Assembly (NCBI RefSeq): GCF_001956855.1
Contig: NZ_MTHD01000001.1
Location: 620,001 to 684,000 of the forward strand
Source of the DNA: Azonexus hydrophilus
Lineage (GTDB): Bacteria > Pseudomonadota > Gammaproteobacteria > Burkholderiales > Rhodocyclaceae
Length of the DNA stretch: 64,000 nucleotides
Direction: 5' to 3'
The position numbers and the translations under genes are program-made. Numbering within the stretch: the stretch's first letter is position 1; each line of letters opens with the position of its first letter. Positions 50,903 through 63,194 of this stretch are shown piece after piece. The notes beneath the pieces are model-generated. The model was not told where the DNA came from. It worked only from the letters and a program-made list of their open reading frames with translations, and did no database searches.

Positions 50903-52650
50903 TGGTTGTGCGTCGTCGCCCGCAGCGCGGTCATCGCTACACCGAGAGCCCGATCCTGCAACTGGCCCTGCAGGGCTGGCGTTCGCGCATGGTCGGGCTG
51001 CTGCTGATGGCGGCTTTCCTCGCCTTGCTGATGCGCGCTTTCTATCTGCAGGTGATCAACAACGATTTCCTGCAGGAAAAGGGCGATTCACGTTACCTGC
51101 GCGATATCGAAATTTCCGCCTCACGCGGCAAGGTGACGGACCGCCATGGCGACATGCTGGCGGTGTCGACGCCAATGCGTTCGATCTGGGCAATTCCGGC
51201 CGATGCGCGGACGATGAGCGGCGAACAGAAGCGCCTGCTGGCTGAACTGGTCGAGTTGAAGCCGCGCGAACTGGATGCCCGGCTGGCTTCCGAGAAGACC
51301 TTTGTTTTCGTCAAGCGTCAGGTGCCGCCGCAGACCGCCGAGCAGATTGCCGCCTTGAAGCTGCCTGGCATCCATCAGGAAAAGGAATATCGCCGTTACT
51401 ATCCGGCGGGTGACATGACCGCCCATCTGGTTGGGTTTACCGGCGTCGATGACAAGGGGCTGGAGGGGGTCGAACTGGCCTTCCAGCAATCCCTTCTGGG
51501 TCGTCCGGGTGCCCGGACGGTGATTCGCGACCGGCGCGGCAACATCATCGAGGATGTCGGTGCAACCCGGCCGCCGCGTGATGGCAACGATGTCACGCTG
51601 GCCATCGACTCTAAGATCCAGTACCTCGCCTACAGCCACTTGAAGGCGACGGTCGGCGAGCACAAGGCCAAGGGTGGCGGTATTGTCGTTCTTGATACGC
51701 GTACCGGAGAAATCCTGGCCCTGGCCAACTGGCCGACCTACAACCCGAACAACCGGGCCAAGCTGTCCGGCGAGCAACTGCGCAACCGTGCCGTCACCGA
51801 TACCTTCGAGCCTGGTTCGACATTGAAGCCATTCACCGTTGCGCTCGGCCTGGAGAAGGGCAAGTACCGTTACGATTCGATTGTTGATTGCGCGCCAGGA
51901 CGTATCACGATTGGCCGTTCGGTAATTACCGATGCGCATTCCAGCGGCGAGTTGACGGTGGCTCAGGTCATCCAGAAGTCCTCGAATGTAGGCACCACAA
52001 AAATTGCCCTGAGCATGCCGGCTGAGTGGATGTGGGAAATGTTCGATGATCTCGGTTTCGGCAAGGCGCCGCAGCTCGGTTTTCCCGGCGAGGTCGGTGG
52101 GCGCTTGCGGCCCTGGAAGAACTGGCGCCCGATCGAACAGGCGACGATGTCCTACGGTCATGGCATTTCCGTCAGCCTGATCCAGCTGGCACGTGCGTAT
52201 ACCGTCTTTGCCCGTGATGGCGATCTGGTGCCGGCATCGCTGTTGCGCGTCGATCAGCCGGTGGTGCATGGCACGCCGGTTTTTTCCGCACAGACCGCCC
52301 GCGAAATGCGCGCCATGCTGGAAATGGTCGTCGGTCCCGGTGGTACGGCGCCGAAGGCGGCCGTGCCCGGCTATCGCGTTGGCGGCAAGACCGGCACCGC
52401 GCACAAGCTGGAGGGCGGTGCCTATGCCAACAAGTACATCGCTTCTTTCGTCGGTATCGCACCGATTTCGAATCCCCGCCTGGTGGTCGCCGTGATGATC
52501 GACGAGCCGGGCGGCAACCAGTATTACGGCGGACAGATCGCCGGGCCGGTGTTCGCCGGTGTCATGGGTGGCGCATTGCGGACGCTTGGCATCGCGCCGG
52601 ACGCGCCGCTACAGGTGGCCGCGGTCAATGATGGAAAGGGGCGGATGTGA
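50902..52650 (+). CDS. ftsI: Peptidoglycan transpeptidase FtsI (PBP3)
   Basis: The 582-residue protein has a cytoplasmic tail and one transmembrane helix (RMVGLLLMAAFLALLMRAFYLQV), the PBP dimer domain and the transpeptidase motifs: STLKPF (Ser-x-x-Lys), SSN in KSSNVGTT, and KTGT in GGKTGTAHK. It cross-links septal peptidoglycan. Its TGA shares one base with the ATG of murE (TGATG). Confidence 0.97.
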   Translation: MVVRRRPQRGHRYTESPILQLALQGWRSRMVGLLLMAAFLALLMRAFYLQVINNDFLQEKGDSRYLRDIEISASRGKVTDRHGDMLAVSTPMRSIWAIPADARTMSGEQKRLLAELVELKPRELDARLASEKTFVFVKRQVPPQTAEQIAALKLPGIHQEKEYRRYYPAGDMTAHLVGFTGVDDKGLEGVELAFQQSLLGRPGARTVIRDRRGNIIEDVGATRPPRDGNDVTLAIDSKIQYLAYSHLKATVGEHKAKGGGIVVLDTRTGEILALANWPTYNPNNRAKLSGEQLRNRAVTDTFEPGSTLKPFTVALGLEKGKYRYDSIVDCAPGRITIGRSVITDAHSSGELTVAQVIQKSSNVGTTKIALSMPAEWMWEMFDDLGFGKAPQLGFPGEVGGRLRPWKNWRPIEQATMSYGHGISVSLIQLARAYTVFARDGDLVPASLLRVDQPVVHGTPVFSAQTAREMRAMLEMVVGPGGTAPKAAVPGYRVGGKTGTAHKLEGGAYANKYIASFVGIAPISNPRLVVAVMIDEPGGNQYYGGQIAGPVFAGVMGGALRTLGIAPDAPLQVAAVNDGKGRM

Positions 52651-54122
52651 TGACGCCGCGTGAAATTCTCGATCGTCTGGAAAGCCTTGGCGTCGAAGCC
52701 TCGGGGATTGCCGACGACAGTCGCCAGCTGGTTGCCGGCGATATCTTTCTGGCCTATCCCGGCGACCTCGCCGATGGTCGACAGTACATCGGCGACGCGC
52801 TGGCGCGTGGAGCGAAGGCGGTGGTCTGGCAGCCGGGCGGTGATTTTGTCTGGAATCCGGCGTGGACCGTGGCAAATTTCCCCGCCGAGCAGTTGCGTTC
52901 GCTGGCCGGTCCGCTGGCACACGCGATCTACGGCCATCCGAGCGAAGGCATGTCGCTGATTGCGATTACCGGGACCAACGGCAAGACCACGGTCAGCCAG
53001 TGTCTGGGTCGCGTCTACCCGCGTCCGTGCGCGATCATCGGTACGCTTGGCGTCGGCTTTCCCGATGCGCTGACGACAACCGGGTTCACGACGCCGGAAG
53101 CGACGACGCTGATGCGCTGTCTGGCCGGGTTCCGCGAGCACAAGGCGGCAGCCTGCGCACTGGAAGCGAGTTCGATCGGCATCGAGGAAGGGCGGATGAA
53201 CGGTCTGCGCGTCGATGTTGCAGTGTTCACCAACCTGACTCGTGATCACCTAGACTATCACGGCAGCATGGAAGCTTATGCGGCAGCCAAGGAAAAACTC
53301 TTCCTGTGGCCCCGCCTGCGGACGGCGGTGATCAACCTCGATGATGAATTCGGTCTGCGCCTGATGCGCGAAACGACGGCGATGCGGGTGATCGGCTATT
53401 CGCTGGCAGCGCCGCGTCGCGATTTTCCCGCGCTGGTGCGGGCGGAAAAGCTGACGGACACGCCATTCGGGCAGCGTTTCGAGATCGTCATGCCGAATGG
53501 TCGGGCGATGGTCGATACGGCGCTGGTTGGCCGCTACAACGTTTCGAATTTGCTGGCCTGTGCGGCCGTGCTGCACGATGCCGGCGTGATGCCCGCGGAA
53601 ATCGCTCGCCGCCTGTCGGAACTGACGCCACCGCCGGGGCGGATGGAACGGCTTGGTGGCATCGGCGAACCGCTGGTCGTCGTCGACTATGCCCATACGC
53701 CTGATGCATTGCGCAATGCGCTGGCCGCGCTGAAGCCGGTGGCCGATTCGCGTGGCGGCAAGCTGGTTGCGGTTTTCGGTTGCGGCGGCGACCGGGACAA
53801 GGGCAAGCGCTCGCAGATGGGCAGCATCGCCGAGGCCGCTGCCGATCGCGTCATGGTGACCAGCGACAACCCGCGCAGCGAGTCGCCGCAGGCAATCATC
53901 GAAGCGATCCTGGAAGGCATGCTGCATGCCGAGGTCGAGATTGACCGGGCACAGGCAATCCGCCGCGCGATCCATGAAGCGGCGGATGCCGACGTTGTCC
54001 TGCTGGCTGGCAAGGGGCACGAAAACTATCAGGAGGTTGCCGGTGAGCGGCTGCCATTTTCCGATATCGACGCGGCCCGGGATGCCTTGCTCCTGCGTAG
54101 CGAAACCAGGGAGCACGCATGA
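52650..54122 (+). CDS. murE: UDP-MurNAc-tripeptide synthetase (DAP-adding)
   Basis: The 490-residue ligase has the ATP loop TGTNGKTTVSQ, the central FTNLTRDHLDYHG with the metal site, and TSDNPRSE, the DNPR motif that marks meso-diaminopimelate as the added residue. ATG at 52650 is used; a GTG one codon before is in frame but has no advantage. Its stop overlaps the murF start. Confidence 0.97.
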   Translation: MTPREILDRLESLGVEASGIADDSRQLVAGDIFLAYPGDLADGRQYIGDALARGAKAVVWQPGGDFVWNPAWTVANFPAEQLRSLAGPLAHAIYGHPSEGMSLIAITGTNGKTTVSQCLGRVYPRPCAIIGTLGVGFPDALTTTGFTTPEATTLMRCLAGFREHKAAACALEASSIGIEEGRMNGLRVDVAVFTNLTRDHLDYHGSMEAYAAAKEKLFLWPRLRTAVINLDDEFGLRLMRETTAMRVIGYSLAAPRRDFPALVRAEKLTDTPFGQRFEIVMPNGRAMVDTALVGRYNVSNLLACAAVLHDAGVMPAEIARRLSELTPPPGRMERLGGIGEPLVVVDYAHTPDALRNALAALKPVADSRGGKLVAVFGCGGDRDKGKRSQMGSIAEAAADRVMVTSDNPRSESPQAIIEAILEGMLHAEVEIDRAQAIRRAIHEAADADVVLLAGKGHENYQEVAGERLPFSDIDAARDALLLRSETREHA

Positions 54123-55480
54123 TGAACTGGCTGCTTTCCCGCGTTGCTGAAGTAACTGGCGGTCAACTGGTCGGCCAGGACCTGTCGCTGCATGGCGTGA
54201 CGACCGATACCCGCGCCGTCGCCGCCGGGCAACTGTTCATCGCTCTGCGTGGCGAACGCTTCGATGCCCATGATTTCCTCGATGCGGCTGTGGCTGCCGG
54301 TGCCGGGGCGCTGCTGGTCGCCGATGCGGCACGCATTCCGGCCGGCGCGCCCGCTGTTGTCGTCGACGATACGCGCCTGGCGCTCGGTCGTCTGGCAGCA
54401 GCGTGGCGGGCTGAGTTCGACCTGCCGGTGATCGCCGTGACCGGTTCCAACGGCAAGACGACGACCAAGGAAATGATCGCCGCGATCCTCAAGGCGGCCT
54501 TCGGTGACGCAGTGCTGGCGACGCGCGGCAATCTCAACAACGACATCGGCTTGCCGCTGACGCTGCTGGCGCTGGATGCCAGTCACCGCGCGGCGGTCAT
54601 CGAGATGGGCATGAACCATCCGGGCGAAATCGACTATCTGACGCATATCGGTGCACCGACAGTGGCGCTGGTGACCAATGCCCAGCGTGCCCACCTTGAA
54701 GGGATGGGCGATCTTGACGAGGTGGCGCGGGAAAAGGGATCGATCTTCAATGGCTTGTCCGCCGGCGGCATTGCCGTGATCAATGAAGACGACAGCTACG
54801 CCGGGTTCTGGTGCGGCATGGTCGGCAACCGTACGGTACGCAGTTTCGGCATCGACCGGCCGGCCGATGTGCATGGCGTGGTACGTCAGCATGGCCTGGA
54901 AATCACGATGGAACTGACGGCCGCAGAAGGCCAGGCAGCGTTCACGCTGGGCATTCCCGGGCGCCACAACGCCCGCAACGCCATGGCCGCCGCCGCTGCA
55001 TGCCTTGCAGCAGGTATTCCGCTGGCCGCCGTGGGCGAAGGCCTGGGGCGTTTCGCCGGCGTCAAGGGGCGCCTGCAGCGACGTGCCGGCAGGAACGGTG
55101 CCGAGATCCTCGACGATACCTACAACGCCAATCCGGATTCGGTCCGTGCCGGCATCGACGTGCTTGCCGCAACCATCGGCCGCAAGGTGCTGGTGCTTGG
55201 TGACATGGGCGAGATCGGCGAGGCCAGCGGCCAGTATCACGACGAGATTGGCGGCTATGCCAAGAGTCAGGGTGTCGACCGGCTGTTTGCGCTCGGCGAT
55301 GCCGTGCAGCAGGCGGTACGCAACTTCGGCGAAGGCGCCCGTCACTTCTGCAACATCGACAAGCTGATTGTTGCGGTCGACAAGGAATTGGGCCCAGAAA
55401 CCACCGTGCTGGTGAAGGGTTCGCGCTTCATGAAAATGGAAAGAGTGGCCGATGCCCTCGCTTCCGGGGAGAAAAACTGA
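54119..55480 (+). CDS. murF: UDP-MurNAc-pentapeptide synthetase MurF
   Basis: The 453-residue ligase has the ATP loop [54 protein letters not shown] and [10 protein letters not shown]. It adds D-Ala-D-Ala. Two adjacent ATGs (54119 and 54122) are possible starts. The stop overlaps the mraY ATG by one base. Confidence 0.97.
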   Translation: MMNWLLSRVAEVTGGQLVGQDLSLHGVTTDTRAVAAGQLFIALRGERFDAHDFLDAAVAAGAGALLVADAARIPAGAPAVVVDDTRLALGRLAAAWRAEFDLPVIAVTGSNGKTTTKEMIAAILKAAFGDAVLATRGNLNNDIGLPLTLLALDASHRAAVIEMGMNHPGEIDYLTHIGAPTVALVTNAQRAHLEGMGDLDEVAREKGSIFNGLSAGGIAVINEDDSYAGFWCGMVGNRTVRSFGIDRPADVHGVVRQHGLEITMELTAAEGQAAFTLGIPGRHNARNAMAAAAACLAAGIPLAAVGEGLGRFAGVKGRLQRRAGRNGAEILDDTYNANPDSVRAGIDVLAATIGRKVLVLGDMGEIGEASGQYHDEIGGYAKSQGVDRLFALGDAVQQAVRNFGEGARHFCNIDKLIVAVDKELGPETTVLVKGSRFMKMERVADALASGEKN

Positions 55481-56583
55481 TGCTGCTCGCATTGGCCCAA
55501 TGGCTTGCCCAGGACATTCGCTTCTTCAATGTCTTCAATTACATCACGCTGCGTACGGTACTCGCGGCAATGACCGCGCTGCTGATTTCCTTTGCCGCCG
55601 GACCGGCCGTCATCCGCTGGCTGGCGGCCAAGAAGATCGGTCAGGCGGTGCGTACCGACGGTCCGCAGACACACCTGGTGAAATCCGGGACGCCGACCAT
55701 GGGCGGCGTGCTGATCCTGATCGCCATCGGCATCACGACGCTGTTGTGGGGTGACCTGAGCAACAAGTACGTGTGGACCGTACTCGTCGTCACGCTCGGC
55801 TTCGGCATCATCGGCTGGTATGACGACTGGAAGAAGGTCGTCTATCGCGATCCGAACGGGCTGGCCAGTCGCTGGAAGTTCTTCTGGCAGTCGGTTCTTG
55901 GTGCGGGTGCAGCATTGTTTTTGGCCTTTTCGGCGACGTCGACCGCACAAACCGAACTGATCGTGCCTTTCTTCAAGAGCGTCGCCTATCCGCTGGGCAT
56001 CGTCGGCTTCATCACACTGACCTACTTCGTCATCGTCGGTACCAGCAATGCGGTCAACCTGACCGACGGTCTCGACGGCCTGGCGATCATGCCGACGGTG
56101 ATGATCGCCTCAGCCTTCGCCATCTTCGCCTACGTCGCCGGTAACGCCGTCTATGCCAAGTACCTGCTGGTGCCGTACGTGCCCGGTGCCGGCGAATTGT
56201 GCATCCTGCTCGGCGCCATCGCCGGGGCCGGGCTCGGCTTCCTGTGGTTCAACGCCTATCCGGCCGAGGTCTTCATGGGCGACGTCGGCGCGCTGTCGCT
56301 CGGCGCCGCACTCGGTACCGTCGCCGTCATCGTCCGCCAGGAAATCGTGCTGCTGATCATGGGCGGCGTCTTCGTCGTCGAGACGCTGTCGGTGATGCTG
56401 CAGGTGTCATGGTTCAAATACACCAAGAAGAAATATGGCGAGGGCCGGCGAATATTGCGCATGGCACCGCTGCACCATCATTTCGAACAGACGGGCTGGA
56501 AGGAGACGCAGGTTGTCGTCCGCTTCTGGATCATCACCATCATGCTGGTCCTGATCGGGCTGGCGAGCTTGAAGCTGCGGTAA
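55480..56583 (+). CDS. mraY: Phospho-MurNAc-pentapeptide transferase MraY
   Basis: The 367-residue membrane protein has ten hydrophobic segments and the family motifs [20 protein letters not shown] with the Asp pair, [13 protein letters not shown] and [11 protein letters not shown], and the HHHFE loop. It makes lipid I on the inner membrane. murD starts directly after its stop. Confidence 0.97.
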   Translation: MLLALAQWLAQDIRFFNVFNYITLRTVLAAMTALLISFAAGPAVIRWLAAKKIGQAVRTDGPQTHLVKSGTPTMGGVLILIAIGITTLLWGDLSNKYVWTVLVVTLGFGIIGWYDDWKKVVYRDPNGLASRWKFFWQSVLGAGAALFLAFSATSTAQTELIVPFFKSVAYPLGIVGFITLTYFVIVGTSNAVNLTDGLDGLAIMPTVMIASAFAIFAYVAGNAVYAKYLLVPYVPGAGELCILLGAIAGAGLGFLWFNAYPAEVFMGDVGALSLGAALGTVAVIVRQEIVLLIMGGVFVVETLSVMLQVSWFKYTKKKYGEGRRILRMAPLHHHFEQTGWKETQVVVRFWIITIMLVLIGLASLKLR

Positions 56584-57936
56584 ATGGAACTTCGGGGCAA
56601 ACGCGTTCTGGTGATCGGGCTCGGTGAGTCCGGACTGGCGATGGCCAAGTGGCTGCATCGCCAGGGCGCGTTCGTCCGTGTCGCCGATTCGCGCGACAAT
56701 CCGCCGAATGTTGAAGCACTGCAAGCTGTGGCGCCCGGCGCCGAACTGCTGGCCGGGGCGTTTGCCGAAGCGACATTCGCCGGCATGGACATCGTTGCCC
56801 TGTCGCCGGGTGTGCCGAAGGCGACGCCGGCGATTGCCAACTGTGGCCTGCCGCTGATCTCGGAAATCGAACTGTTTGCCGCCGGTGTGCGCGAACAGGT
56901 GCCGGCTTCGCAGATCATCGCCATCACCGGCAGCAACGGCAAGACGACAACCACCGCGCTGACCGCCCATCTGCTCAACGGCGCCAATGTGCCGGCAATT
57001 GCCTGCGGCAACATCTCACCGTCGGCGCTCGATGCATTGATGGATGCGCAGGATGCCGGCACGCTGCCCGCCGTCTGGGTGCTTGAGCTGTCGAGCTTCC
57101 AGCTGGAAACCACGCATCATCTGAATGCCGCCGCCGCGACCGTACTCAATGTCTCTGAAGATCACCTGGATCGTTACGATGGCAGTCTGGCCAATTACGC
57201 CGCGGCCAAGTCGCGCGTCTTCCAGGGCAAGGGCACGCTGATCCTCAATCGCGACGACGACTGGTCGATGGCCAATGGCCGCTGCGGCCGCAAGATGATC
57301 ACTTTCGGCCTCGCTGCAGCGCCGCGCGGGACCGATTATGGTTATGCCGATGGTGCAATCTGGCGCGGCAAGGAAATGATTGTCGCGGTAGACGAGCTGC
57401 AGCTGGCCGGTTTGCACAATGCCGCCAATGCGATGGCGGCGTTGGCACTGTGCGATGCCATCGGTGTCGCCGCTGCCCGCCTGGTCGCCCCGCTGAAAAC
57501 CTTCCGCGGCCTGCCGCACCGGGTCGAGCAGGTGGCCGAGATCAATGGTGTCGTTTATGTCGACGACTCCAAGGGTACCAACGTCGGCGCGACGCTGGCA
57601 GCGATCGAGGGCATGGGCCGCCAGGTTGCCATCGTCCTTGGCGGCGACGGCAAGGGCCAGGATTTCTCGCCGCTGAAGCCGGCGCTGGCAAAGCACGGCC
57701 GCGCAGTGGCGCTGATTGGCCGCGATGCAGCGGCAATTGGCATGGCCATTGAGGGCTGCGGCGTGCCGACCGCCATCGTCGGCGACATGGATGCCGCCGT
57801 CCGCTGGCTGGCCGCCCGCGCCGAGCCGGGCGACTGCGTGCTGCTGTCGCCGGCCTGCGCCAGCCTCGACATGTACCGCAACTACGCCCACCGCGCGCAG
57901 ACCTTCATCGATGCCGTCAAGGAGCTTCAGCCATGA
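56584..57936 (+). CDS. murD: UDP-MurNAc-L-alanine:D-glutamate ligase
   Basis: The 450-residue ligase has an N-terminal Rossmann-like fold ([18 protein letters not shown]), ATP loop [27 protein letters not shown] and [11 protein letters not shown]. It adds D-Glu to UDP-MurNAc-Ala. The stop overlaps the ftsW ATG by four bases. Confidence 0.97.
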   Translation: MELRGKRVLVIGLGESGLAMAKWLHRQGAFVRVADSRDNPPNVEALQAVAPGAELLAGAFAEATFAGMDIVALSPGVPKATPAIANCGLPLISEIELFAAGVREQVPASQIIAITGSNGKTTTTALTAHLLNGANVPAIACGNISPSALDALMDAQDAGTLPAVWVLELSSFQLETTHHLNAAAATVLNVSEDHLDRYDGSLANYAAAKSRVFQGKGTLILNRDDDWSMANGRCGRKMITFGLAAAPRGTDYGYADGAIWRGKEMIVAVDELQLAGLHNAANAMAALALCDAIGVAAARLVAPLKTFRGLPHRVEQVAEINGVVYVDDSKGTNVGATLAAIEGMGRQVAIVLGGDGKGQDFSPLKPALAKHGRAVALIGRDAAAIGMAIEGCGVPTAIVGDMDAAVRWLAARAEPGDCVLLSPACASLDMYRNYAHRAQTFIDAVKELQP

Positions 57937-59096
57937 TGCTCTCCGCACTCGATTCGCCGCGCCAGCAGTTGGCCGAGATCGACCACGCCTTGCTGTGGTC
58001 GGCGCTGTTGCTGCTGCTCGGCGGTCTGGTGATGGTCTATTCGGCATCGATTGCCATTGCCGAGGCCGGTCGGTTCACCAATCACCAGCCGGGTTACTAC
58101 CTGATCCGTCACAGTATTTTCCTGTGCATCGGGCTGGTTGCCGGTGCCGTCGCCTTCCAGCTGCCGTTGACCGCCTGGCAGAAATACGCGCCCCTTTTGT
58201 TCATGGTCGGCGTCGTGCTGCTGGCGATCGTGCTCATCCCCGGCATCGGCCGCGACGTCAATGGCGCCCGCCGCTGGCTGCCCCTGGGGTTTGCCAATCT
58301 GCAGCCATCCGAACTGATGAAGTTGTTCGCGGTGCTTTACGCCGCCGACTACACGATCCGCAAGATCAACGTCATGCATGATCTGAAACAGGCTTTCCTG
58401 CCGATGTTCGGCGCGATGGCGCTGGTCGGCATCCTGTTGCTCAAGGAGCCGGACTTCGGTGCTTTCGTCGTCATCATCTCGATCGCCATGGGCATTCTTT
58501 TTCTCGGCGGCTTGAAGGCGCGGATGTTCGCGCTGCTGATCGTCGGCCTGCTGATCGCCTTTGCCGTGATGATCATCGTATCGCCCTACCGGCGCGACCG
58601 CATTTTCGGCTTCATGGACCCGTGGGCGGACGCCTTTGGTCGCGGCTATCAGTTGTCGCACTCGCTGATCGCATTTGGTCGCGGCGAGCTGTTCGGTGTC
58701 GGTCTCGGTGCCAGCGTCGAAAAACTGTTTTACCTGCCGGAGGCGCATACCGACTTCCTGCTCGCCGTGATCGGCGAGGAACTGGGCTTCGTCGGTGTGT
58801 TGACCGTGATTGCACTGTTTGCCGTCCTGGTCCAGCGCGCCTTCGCCATCGGTCGTCAGTGCGTGCAACTTGATCGTCTGTATCCGGCGCTGGTCGCCAT
58901 GGGTATCGGCATCTGGATGGGCGTGCAGTCCTTCATCAACATGGGCGTCAATGTCGGCCTGTTGCCGACCAAGGGCCTGACCCTGCCGCTGATGAGCTTC
59001 GGCGGCTCGGGCATCCTCGCCAACTGCGTGGCACTGGCGATTCTCCTGCGAGTGGACTGGGAAAATCGCCAATTGATGCGTGGAGGGAAGTTATGA
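57933..59096 (+). CDS. ftsW: Lipid II polymerase FtsW (SEDS)
   Basis: The 387-residue membrane protein has about ten hydrophobic segments, the SEDS hallmarks [49 protein letters not shown] and the end [18 protein letters not shown]. It polymerises glycan strands with FtsI at the septum. Its stop overlaps the murG start by four bases. Confidence 0.97.
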   Translation: MMLSALDSPRQQLAEIDHALLWSALLLLLGGLVMVYSASIAIAEAGRFTNHQPGYYLIRHSIFLCIGLVAGAVAFQLPLTAWQKYAPLLFMVGVVLLAIVLIPGIGRDVNGARRWLPLGFANLQPSELMKLFAVLYAADYTIRKINVMHDLKQAFLPMFGAMALVGILLLKEPDFGAFVVIISIAMGILFLGGLKARMFALLIVGLLIAFAVMIIVSPYRRDRIFGFMDPWADAFGRGYQLSHSLIAFGRGELFGVGLGASVEKLFYLPEAHTDFLLAVIGEELGFVGVLTVIALFAVLVQRAFAIGRQCVQLDRLYPALVAMGIGIWMGVQSFINMGVNVGLLPTKGLTLPLMSFGGSGILANCVALAILLRVDWENRQLMRGGKL

Positions 59097-60151
59097 GTAA
59101 AACCATCATGATCATGGCCGGCGGCACCGGCGGCCACATCTTCCCGGCGCTGGCCGTCGCCCACAAGATGCGCGATGCCGGCTGGCGGGTCGTCTGGCTG
59201 GGTAATCCGGAAGGTATGGAAGCGCGGTTGGTGCCGCAGCACGGGTTCGAAATGGTCTGGGTGAAGTTCTCGGCCCTGCGTGGCAAGGGGCTGTTGCGCA
59301 AATTGCTGTTGCCGGTCAATCTGCTGCGCGGTTTCTGGCAGGGCTGGCAGGCCATCCGTCAGGTGCAGCCCGATGTTGTCTTGGGCATGGGCGGCTACAT
59401 CACTTTCCCGGGGGGCATGATGGCCGCGCTGACCGGTGTGCCATTGGTGCTGCACGAACAGAATTCGGTGGCCGGATTGGCCAACAGGGTGCTGGCCGGT
59501 GTCGCCGACCGGATTGCCACCGGCTTTCCGGATGTGCTGAAGAAAGCGGTCTGGCTAGGTAATCCGGTACGTCCGGAAATCACTGCCGCGGCAGCGCCGG
59601 CCGAGCGTTTTGCCGAACGCAGCGGTGCGTTGCGGGTGCTTGTCATTGGCGGCAGCCTGGGTGCCCAGGCCCTGAACGAGATGGTGCCCAAGGGCATGGC
59701 CCTGTTGTCGGCAGAGAATCAGCCGCAGATTGTCCACCAGGCAGGCGAGAAGCATATTGACGCGCTGAAGGCTGCGTATGCGGCAGTTGGCGTGCAGGCG
59801 CACTGTGTTCCGTTCATCGAGGACATGGCCGGCGCCTACGCTTGGGCCGATCTGGTCATCTGTCGCGCCGGCGCGTTGACTGTGGCCGAACTGGCGGCAG
59901 TCGGCGTTGCCAGCATCCTGGTGCCGTTCCCGCATGCGGTGGACGACCACCAGACGGCGAATGCGCGTTTCCTGGTCAACGTCGGCGGTGCCTTCCTGCT
60001 GCCACAAACCGAACTGACGCCGGACGCTATTGCGCTGATCCGCAATTATTCGCGCGGTCAACTGCTGGAAATGGCCGAAAAGGCCCGCAGTCTGGCCAAG
60101 CCGGATGCCACGCTGGACGTGGTCAATCTCTGCACAGAAGTCGCCAAATGA
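59093..60151 (+). CDS. murG: UDP-GlcNAc:lipid I transferase MurG
   Basis: The 352-residue glycosyltransferase has [42 protein letters not shown] and [31 protein letters not shown]. It makes lipid II at the membrane face. Its stop overlaps the murC ATG. Confidence 0.97.
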   Translation: MSKTIMIMAGGTGGHIFPALAVAHKMRDAGWRVVWLGNPEGMEARLVPQHGFEMVWVKFSALRGKGLLRKLLLPVNLLRGFWQGWQAIRQVQPDVVLGMGGYITFPGGMMAALTGVPLVLHEQNSVAGLANRVLAGVADRIATGFPDVLKKAVWLGNPVRPEITAAAAPAERFAERSGALRVLVIGGSLGAQALNEMVPKGMALLSAENQPQIVHQAGEKHIDALKAAYAAVGVQAHCVPFIEDMAGAYAWADLVICRAGALTVAELAAVGVASILVPFPHAVDDHQTANARFLVNVGGAFLLPQTELTPDAIALIRNYSRGQLLEMAEKARSLAKPDATLDVVNLCTEVAK

Positions 60152-61539
60152 AACACAAGGTCAAACACATCCACTTCGTCGGTGTCGGCGGTTCGGGCAT
60201 GAGCGGTATCGCTGAAGTGCTCGCTCACCTCGACTACACGGTCAGTGGTTCGGACATCGCGGCCAGCGCGACGACCCGTCGTCTCGAGGGCGAGGGCGTG
60301 CGCGTCACCATTGGCCACGCCGACGAAAACATCGCCGGAGCCGACGCAGTGGTGGTTTCGACGGCGGTCAAGGAAGACAATCCGGAAGTGATTGCGGCAC
60401 GTGCCAAACACATCCCGGTCGTGCCGCGCGCCCAGATGCTGGCCGAACTGATGCGCCTGAAGCGCGGCATCGCCATCGCCGGCACCCACGGCAAGACGAC
60501 GACGACCAGCCTGGTCACCAGCATCCTGGCCGAAGGCGGCATCGATCCGACCTTCGTCATCGGCGGCCGCCTGAATGCCGCCGGCGCCAACGCGCGGTTG
60601 GGCAGCGGCGACTTCCTGGTAGCCGAGGCGGACGAGTCGGACGCATCTTTCCTGTTCCTGTCGCCGGTGATTTCGGTGGTCACCAACATCGACGCCGACC
60701 ACATGGAAACCTACGGCCACGATTTCGAGCGGCTTAAGGGCGCCTTCGTTGATTTCCTCAACCGCCTGCCGTTCTACGGCGTCGCCGTGCTCTGCGGCGA
60801 CGACGCCAACGTGCGCGCGATCATGCCGCAAGTGAGCAAGCAGATCGTCACCTACGGTTTCAATCCGGAATGCAATTTCTTCGCCGAGAACGTTGTTGCC
60901 GATGGCGGCCAGATGCGCTTCACCTGTGTTCGCGTCAATGGCACGACCTCCCGTCTCGAGATCACGCTGAATACGCCGGGCATGCACAACGTGCTCAATG
61001 CGCTGGCAGCGATTGCCGTCGCCACCGAAGTCGGTGTCGCCGATACGGCCATCGTCAAGGCGCTGGCCGAGTTCAAGGGCGTTGGCCGCCGTTTCCAGCG
61101 CTACGGCGAAGTCGCGCTGGCGGCCGGTGGCAGCTTCACGCTGGTCGACGACTACGGCCATCACCCGGTGGAAATGGCAGCGACGCTGGCGGCGGCCCGC
61201 GGCGCCTTCCCCGGTCGGCGCCTGCTGCTGGCCTTCCAGCCGCACCGTTACACGCGCACCCGCGACTGCTTCGAGGACTTCGTCAAGGTGTTGTCCACGG
61301 TCGACGCGCTTTGTCTGGCGGAAATCTACGCCGCCGGCGAGGCGCCGATCGTCGCTGCCGACGGCCGCTCGCTGGCACGGGCGCTGCGTGTTGGCGGCAA
61401 GGTCGAGCCGGTCTTTGTTGAAGATATCGCGGCGATGCCGCAAACGATCATGGATGTCGCCCGCGATGGCGACGTGGTGTTGACGATGGGCGCCGGTTCG
61501 ATCGGTGCGGTGCCCGGCAAACTGGTGGAAGGCAAATGA
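60148..61539 (+). CDS. murC: UDP-MurNAc:L-alanine ligase
   Basis: The 463-residue ligase has [19 protein letters not shown] loop [24 protein letters not shown] and [10 protein letters not shown]. It starts the peptide stem of peptidoglycan. The start at 60148 is at the ATGA overlap with murG. The stop overlaps the ddlB ATG by four bases. Confidence 0.97.
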   Translation: MKHKVKHIHFVGVGGSGMSGIAEVLAHLDYTVSGSDIAASATTRRLEGEGVRVTIGHADENIAGADAVVVSTAVKEDNPEVIAARAKHIPVVPRAQMLAELMRLKRGIAIAGTHGKTTTTSLVTSILAEGGIDPTFVIGGRLNAAGANARLGSGDFLVAEADESDASFLFLSPVISVVTNIDADHMETYGHDFERLKGAFVDFLNRLPFYGVAVLCGDDANVRAIMPQVSKQIVTYGFNPECNFFAENVVADGGQMRFTCVRVNGTTSRLEITLNTPGMHNVLNALAAIAVATEVGVADTAIVKALAEFKGVGRRFQRYGEVALAAGGSFTLVDDYGHHPVEMAATLAAARGAFPGRRLLLAFQPHRYTRTRDCFEDFVKVLSTVDALCLAEIYAAGEAPIVAADGRSLARALRVGGKVEPVFVEDIAAMPQTIMDVARDGDVVLTMGAGSIGAVPGKLVEGK

Positions 61540-62441
61540 GCGGTTTCGGCAAGGTCGCAGTCCTCTTCGGCGGAACCTCCGCCGAGCGCGAGGTTTCCCT
61601 GAACAGTGGTGCGCGCGTGCTGGCCGCATTGCTCGGCCAGGGTGTTGACGCCCACGCCTTCGATCCGGCCGAGCAGCCGCTCGACGCGCTGAAGGGCTAC
61701 GACCGTGCTTTCATTGCGCTGCACGGCCGGCACGGTGAAGACGGCACGATCCAGGGGGCGCTTGAGGTCATGCACATTCCCTATACCGGTTCCGGCGTGC
61801 TCGCCTCGGCGCTGGCGATGGACAAGTTCCGGACCAAGCTGATGTGGCAGGCGACCGGTCTGCCGATACCGGAATACGCATTGCTCACCGCCGATTCGGA
61901 TTTCGCCGACGTCGAGGACGAGCTGGGTCTGCCGCTGTTCGTCAAGCCGGCGCGCGAAGGCTCGTCGATCGGCGTGACCAAGGTCAAGACGCCGGGCGCG
62001 CTGAAAGCCGCCTATGAAGAAGCCGCCCGCCACGATCCACTGGTGATCGCCGAAAAAGGCGTGATGGGCGGTGAATACACGGTCGGCATTGTTGGCGACC
62101 AGGTGCTGCCGATCATCAAGATCGTGCCGGCAACCGAGTGGTACGACTACGAAGCCAAGTACAACCGCGACGATACCCAATACCTGTGCCCCTGCGGATT
62201 GCCGGAAGCGAAGGAAATGCAGATCCGGGCGCAGGCCCTGGAAGCATTCCGCATGCTTGGCGGCCGTGGCTGGGGGCGGGTCGATTTTCTGATGGACGAG
62301 GACGGCAATCACTATTTCCTGGAAGTGAACACTGCCCCGGGCATGACCGATCACTCGCTGGTGCCGATGGGCGCACGCGTAGCCGGCATGGACTACCCGG
62401 CGCTGGTGCGGCGCGTCCTCGAACTGGCGGCCAACGACTGA
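61536..62441 (+). CDS. ddlB: D-alanine:D-alanine ligase
   Basis: The 301-residue ATP-grasp enzyme has [59 protein letters not shown] and [17 protein letters not shown]. It makes the D-Ala-D-Ala that MurF adds. ftsQ starts 8 bp downstream. Confidence 0.96.
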   Translation: MSGFGKVAVLFGGTSAEREVSLNSGARVLAALLGQGVDAHAFDPAEQPLDALKGYDRAFIALHGRHGEDGTIQGALEVMHIPYTGSGVLASALAMDKFRTKLMWQATGLPIPEYALLTADSDFADVEDELGLPLFVKPAREGSSIGVTKVKTPGALKAAYEEAARHDPLVIAEKGVMGGEYTVGIVGDQVLPIIKIVPATEWYDYEAKYNRDDTQYLCPCGLPEAKEMQIRAQALEAFRMLGGRGWGRVDFLMDEDGNHYFLEVNTAPGMTDHSLVPMGARVAGMDYPALVRRVLELAAND

Positions 62442-62449
62442 GACGATGA

Positions 62450-63190
62450 ATGTGGCACAAACCCCAACTGCTCAACGCGCTGGCGGACCTGCTGATGCTG
62501 GTTGCCGCCGCTGCCCTGCTGGCCGCTGGTGCGGTCTGGCTGGTGCGCGTGCCGTCGTTGCCGGTGCAGCAGGTGGTGTTCGTCGAGCCGCTGGCGCATA
62601 CCCGGCGCGGCGAGGTCGAGCAGGTGTTGCCGTCGGCCTTGCGCGGGAATTTCTTCAGCCTGGATCTGGAGGCGGTGCGTCTGGCGCTCGAGCAATTGCC
62701 CTGGGTGCGCAAGGTGAAGGTGCGGCGCGTCTGGCCGGCGCGTCTGGAAATCGCGGTCGAGGAACATCGGCCGGTCGCGCGTTGGGGCGAGGGTTACGCG
62801 GAGATGGTCAACAGTCATGGCGAGGTTTTTGCCGCCCTGCTGCCGGAAGCCGAAATGGCGCAGTTGCCTTTGCTGGCTGGGCCGAGCGGGACGGCGCGGG
62901 AAGTGCTGGAGCGGCATGTCGAATTTACCGAAGCGTTTGCTGCCGTGGGCGAGCGGCCGGTGCAGGTTTCGCTGTCGCCGCGACTGGCCTGGCAACTGAA
63001 ACTGGACAACGGGATGCGCGTGGAAATCGGGCGCGAGCATCCAAAGTCGCCGGTTGTCGATCGGCTGCAACGTTTCGTGGATGTGTATCCGTCGATGGTG
63101 GCGAATTTGCCGGTGCGACCGGCGGTAGTGGATTTGAGATATCCGAATGGTTTCGCGATGAAGGTCGCGGGCGAGGGGAAGGGAAAGTAA
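62450..63190 (+). CDS. ftsQ: Cell division protein FtsQ
   Basis: The 246-residue protein has one transmembrane helix near residues 10-32 (LADLLMLVAAAALLAAGAVWL), a POTRA domain (VQQVVFVEPLAHTRRGEVEQVLPSALRGNFFSLDLEAVRLALEQLPWVRKVKVRRVWPARLEIAVEEHRPVARW) and the FtsQ beta domain. It joins FtsL and FtsB at the divisome. ATG at 62450. Confidence 0.94.
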   Translation: MWHKPQLLNALADLLMLVAAAALLAAGAVWLVRVPSLPVQQVVFVEPLAHTRRGEVEQVLPSALRGNFFSLDLEAVRLALEQLPWVRKVKVRRVWPARLEIAVEEHRPVARWGEGYAEMVNSHGEVFAALLPEAEMAQLPLLAGPSGTAREVLERHVEFTEAFAAVGERPVQVSLSPRLAWQLKLDNGMRVEIGREHPKSPVVDRLQRFVDVYPSMVANLPVRPAVVDLRYPNGFAMKVAGEGKGK

Positions 63191-63194
63191 GACT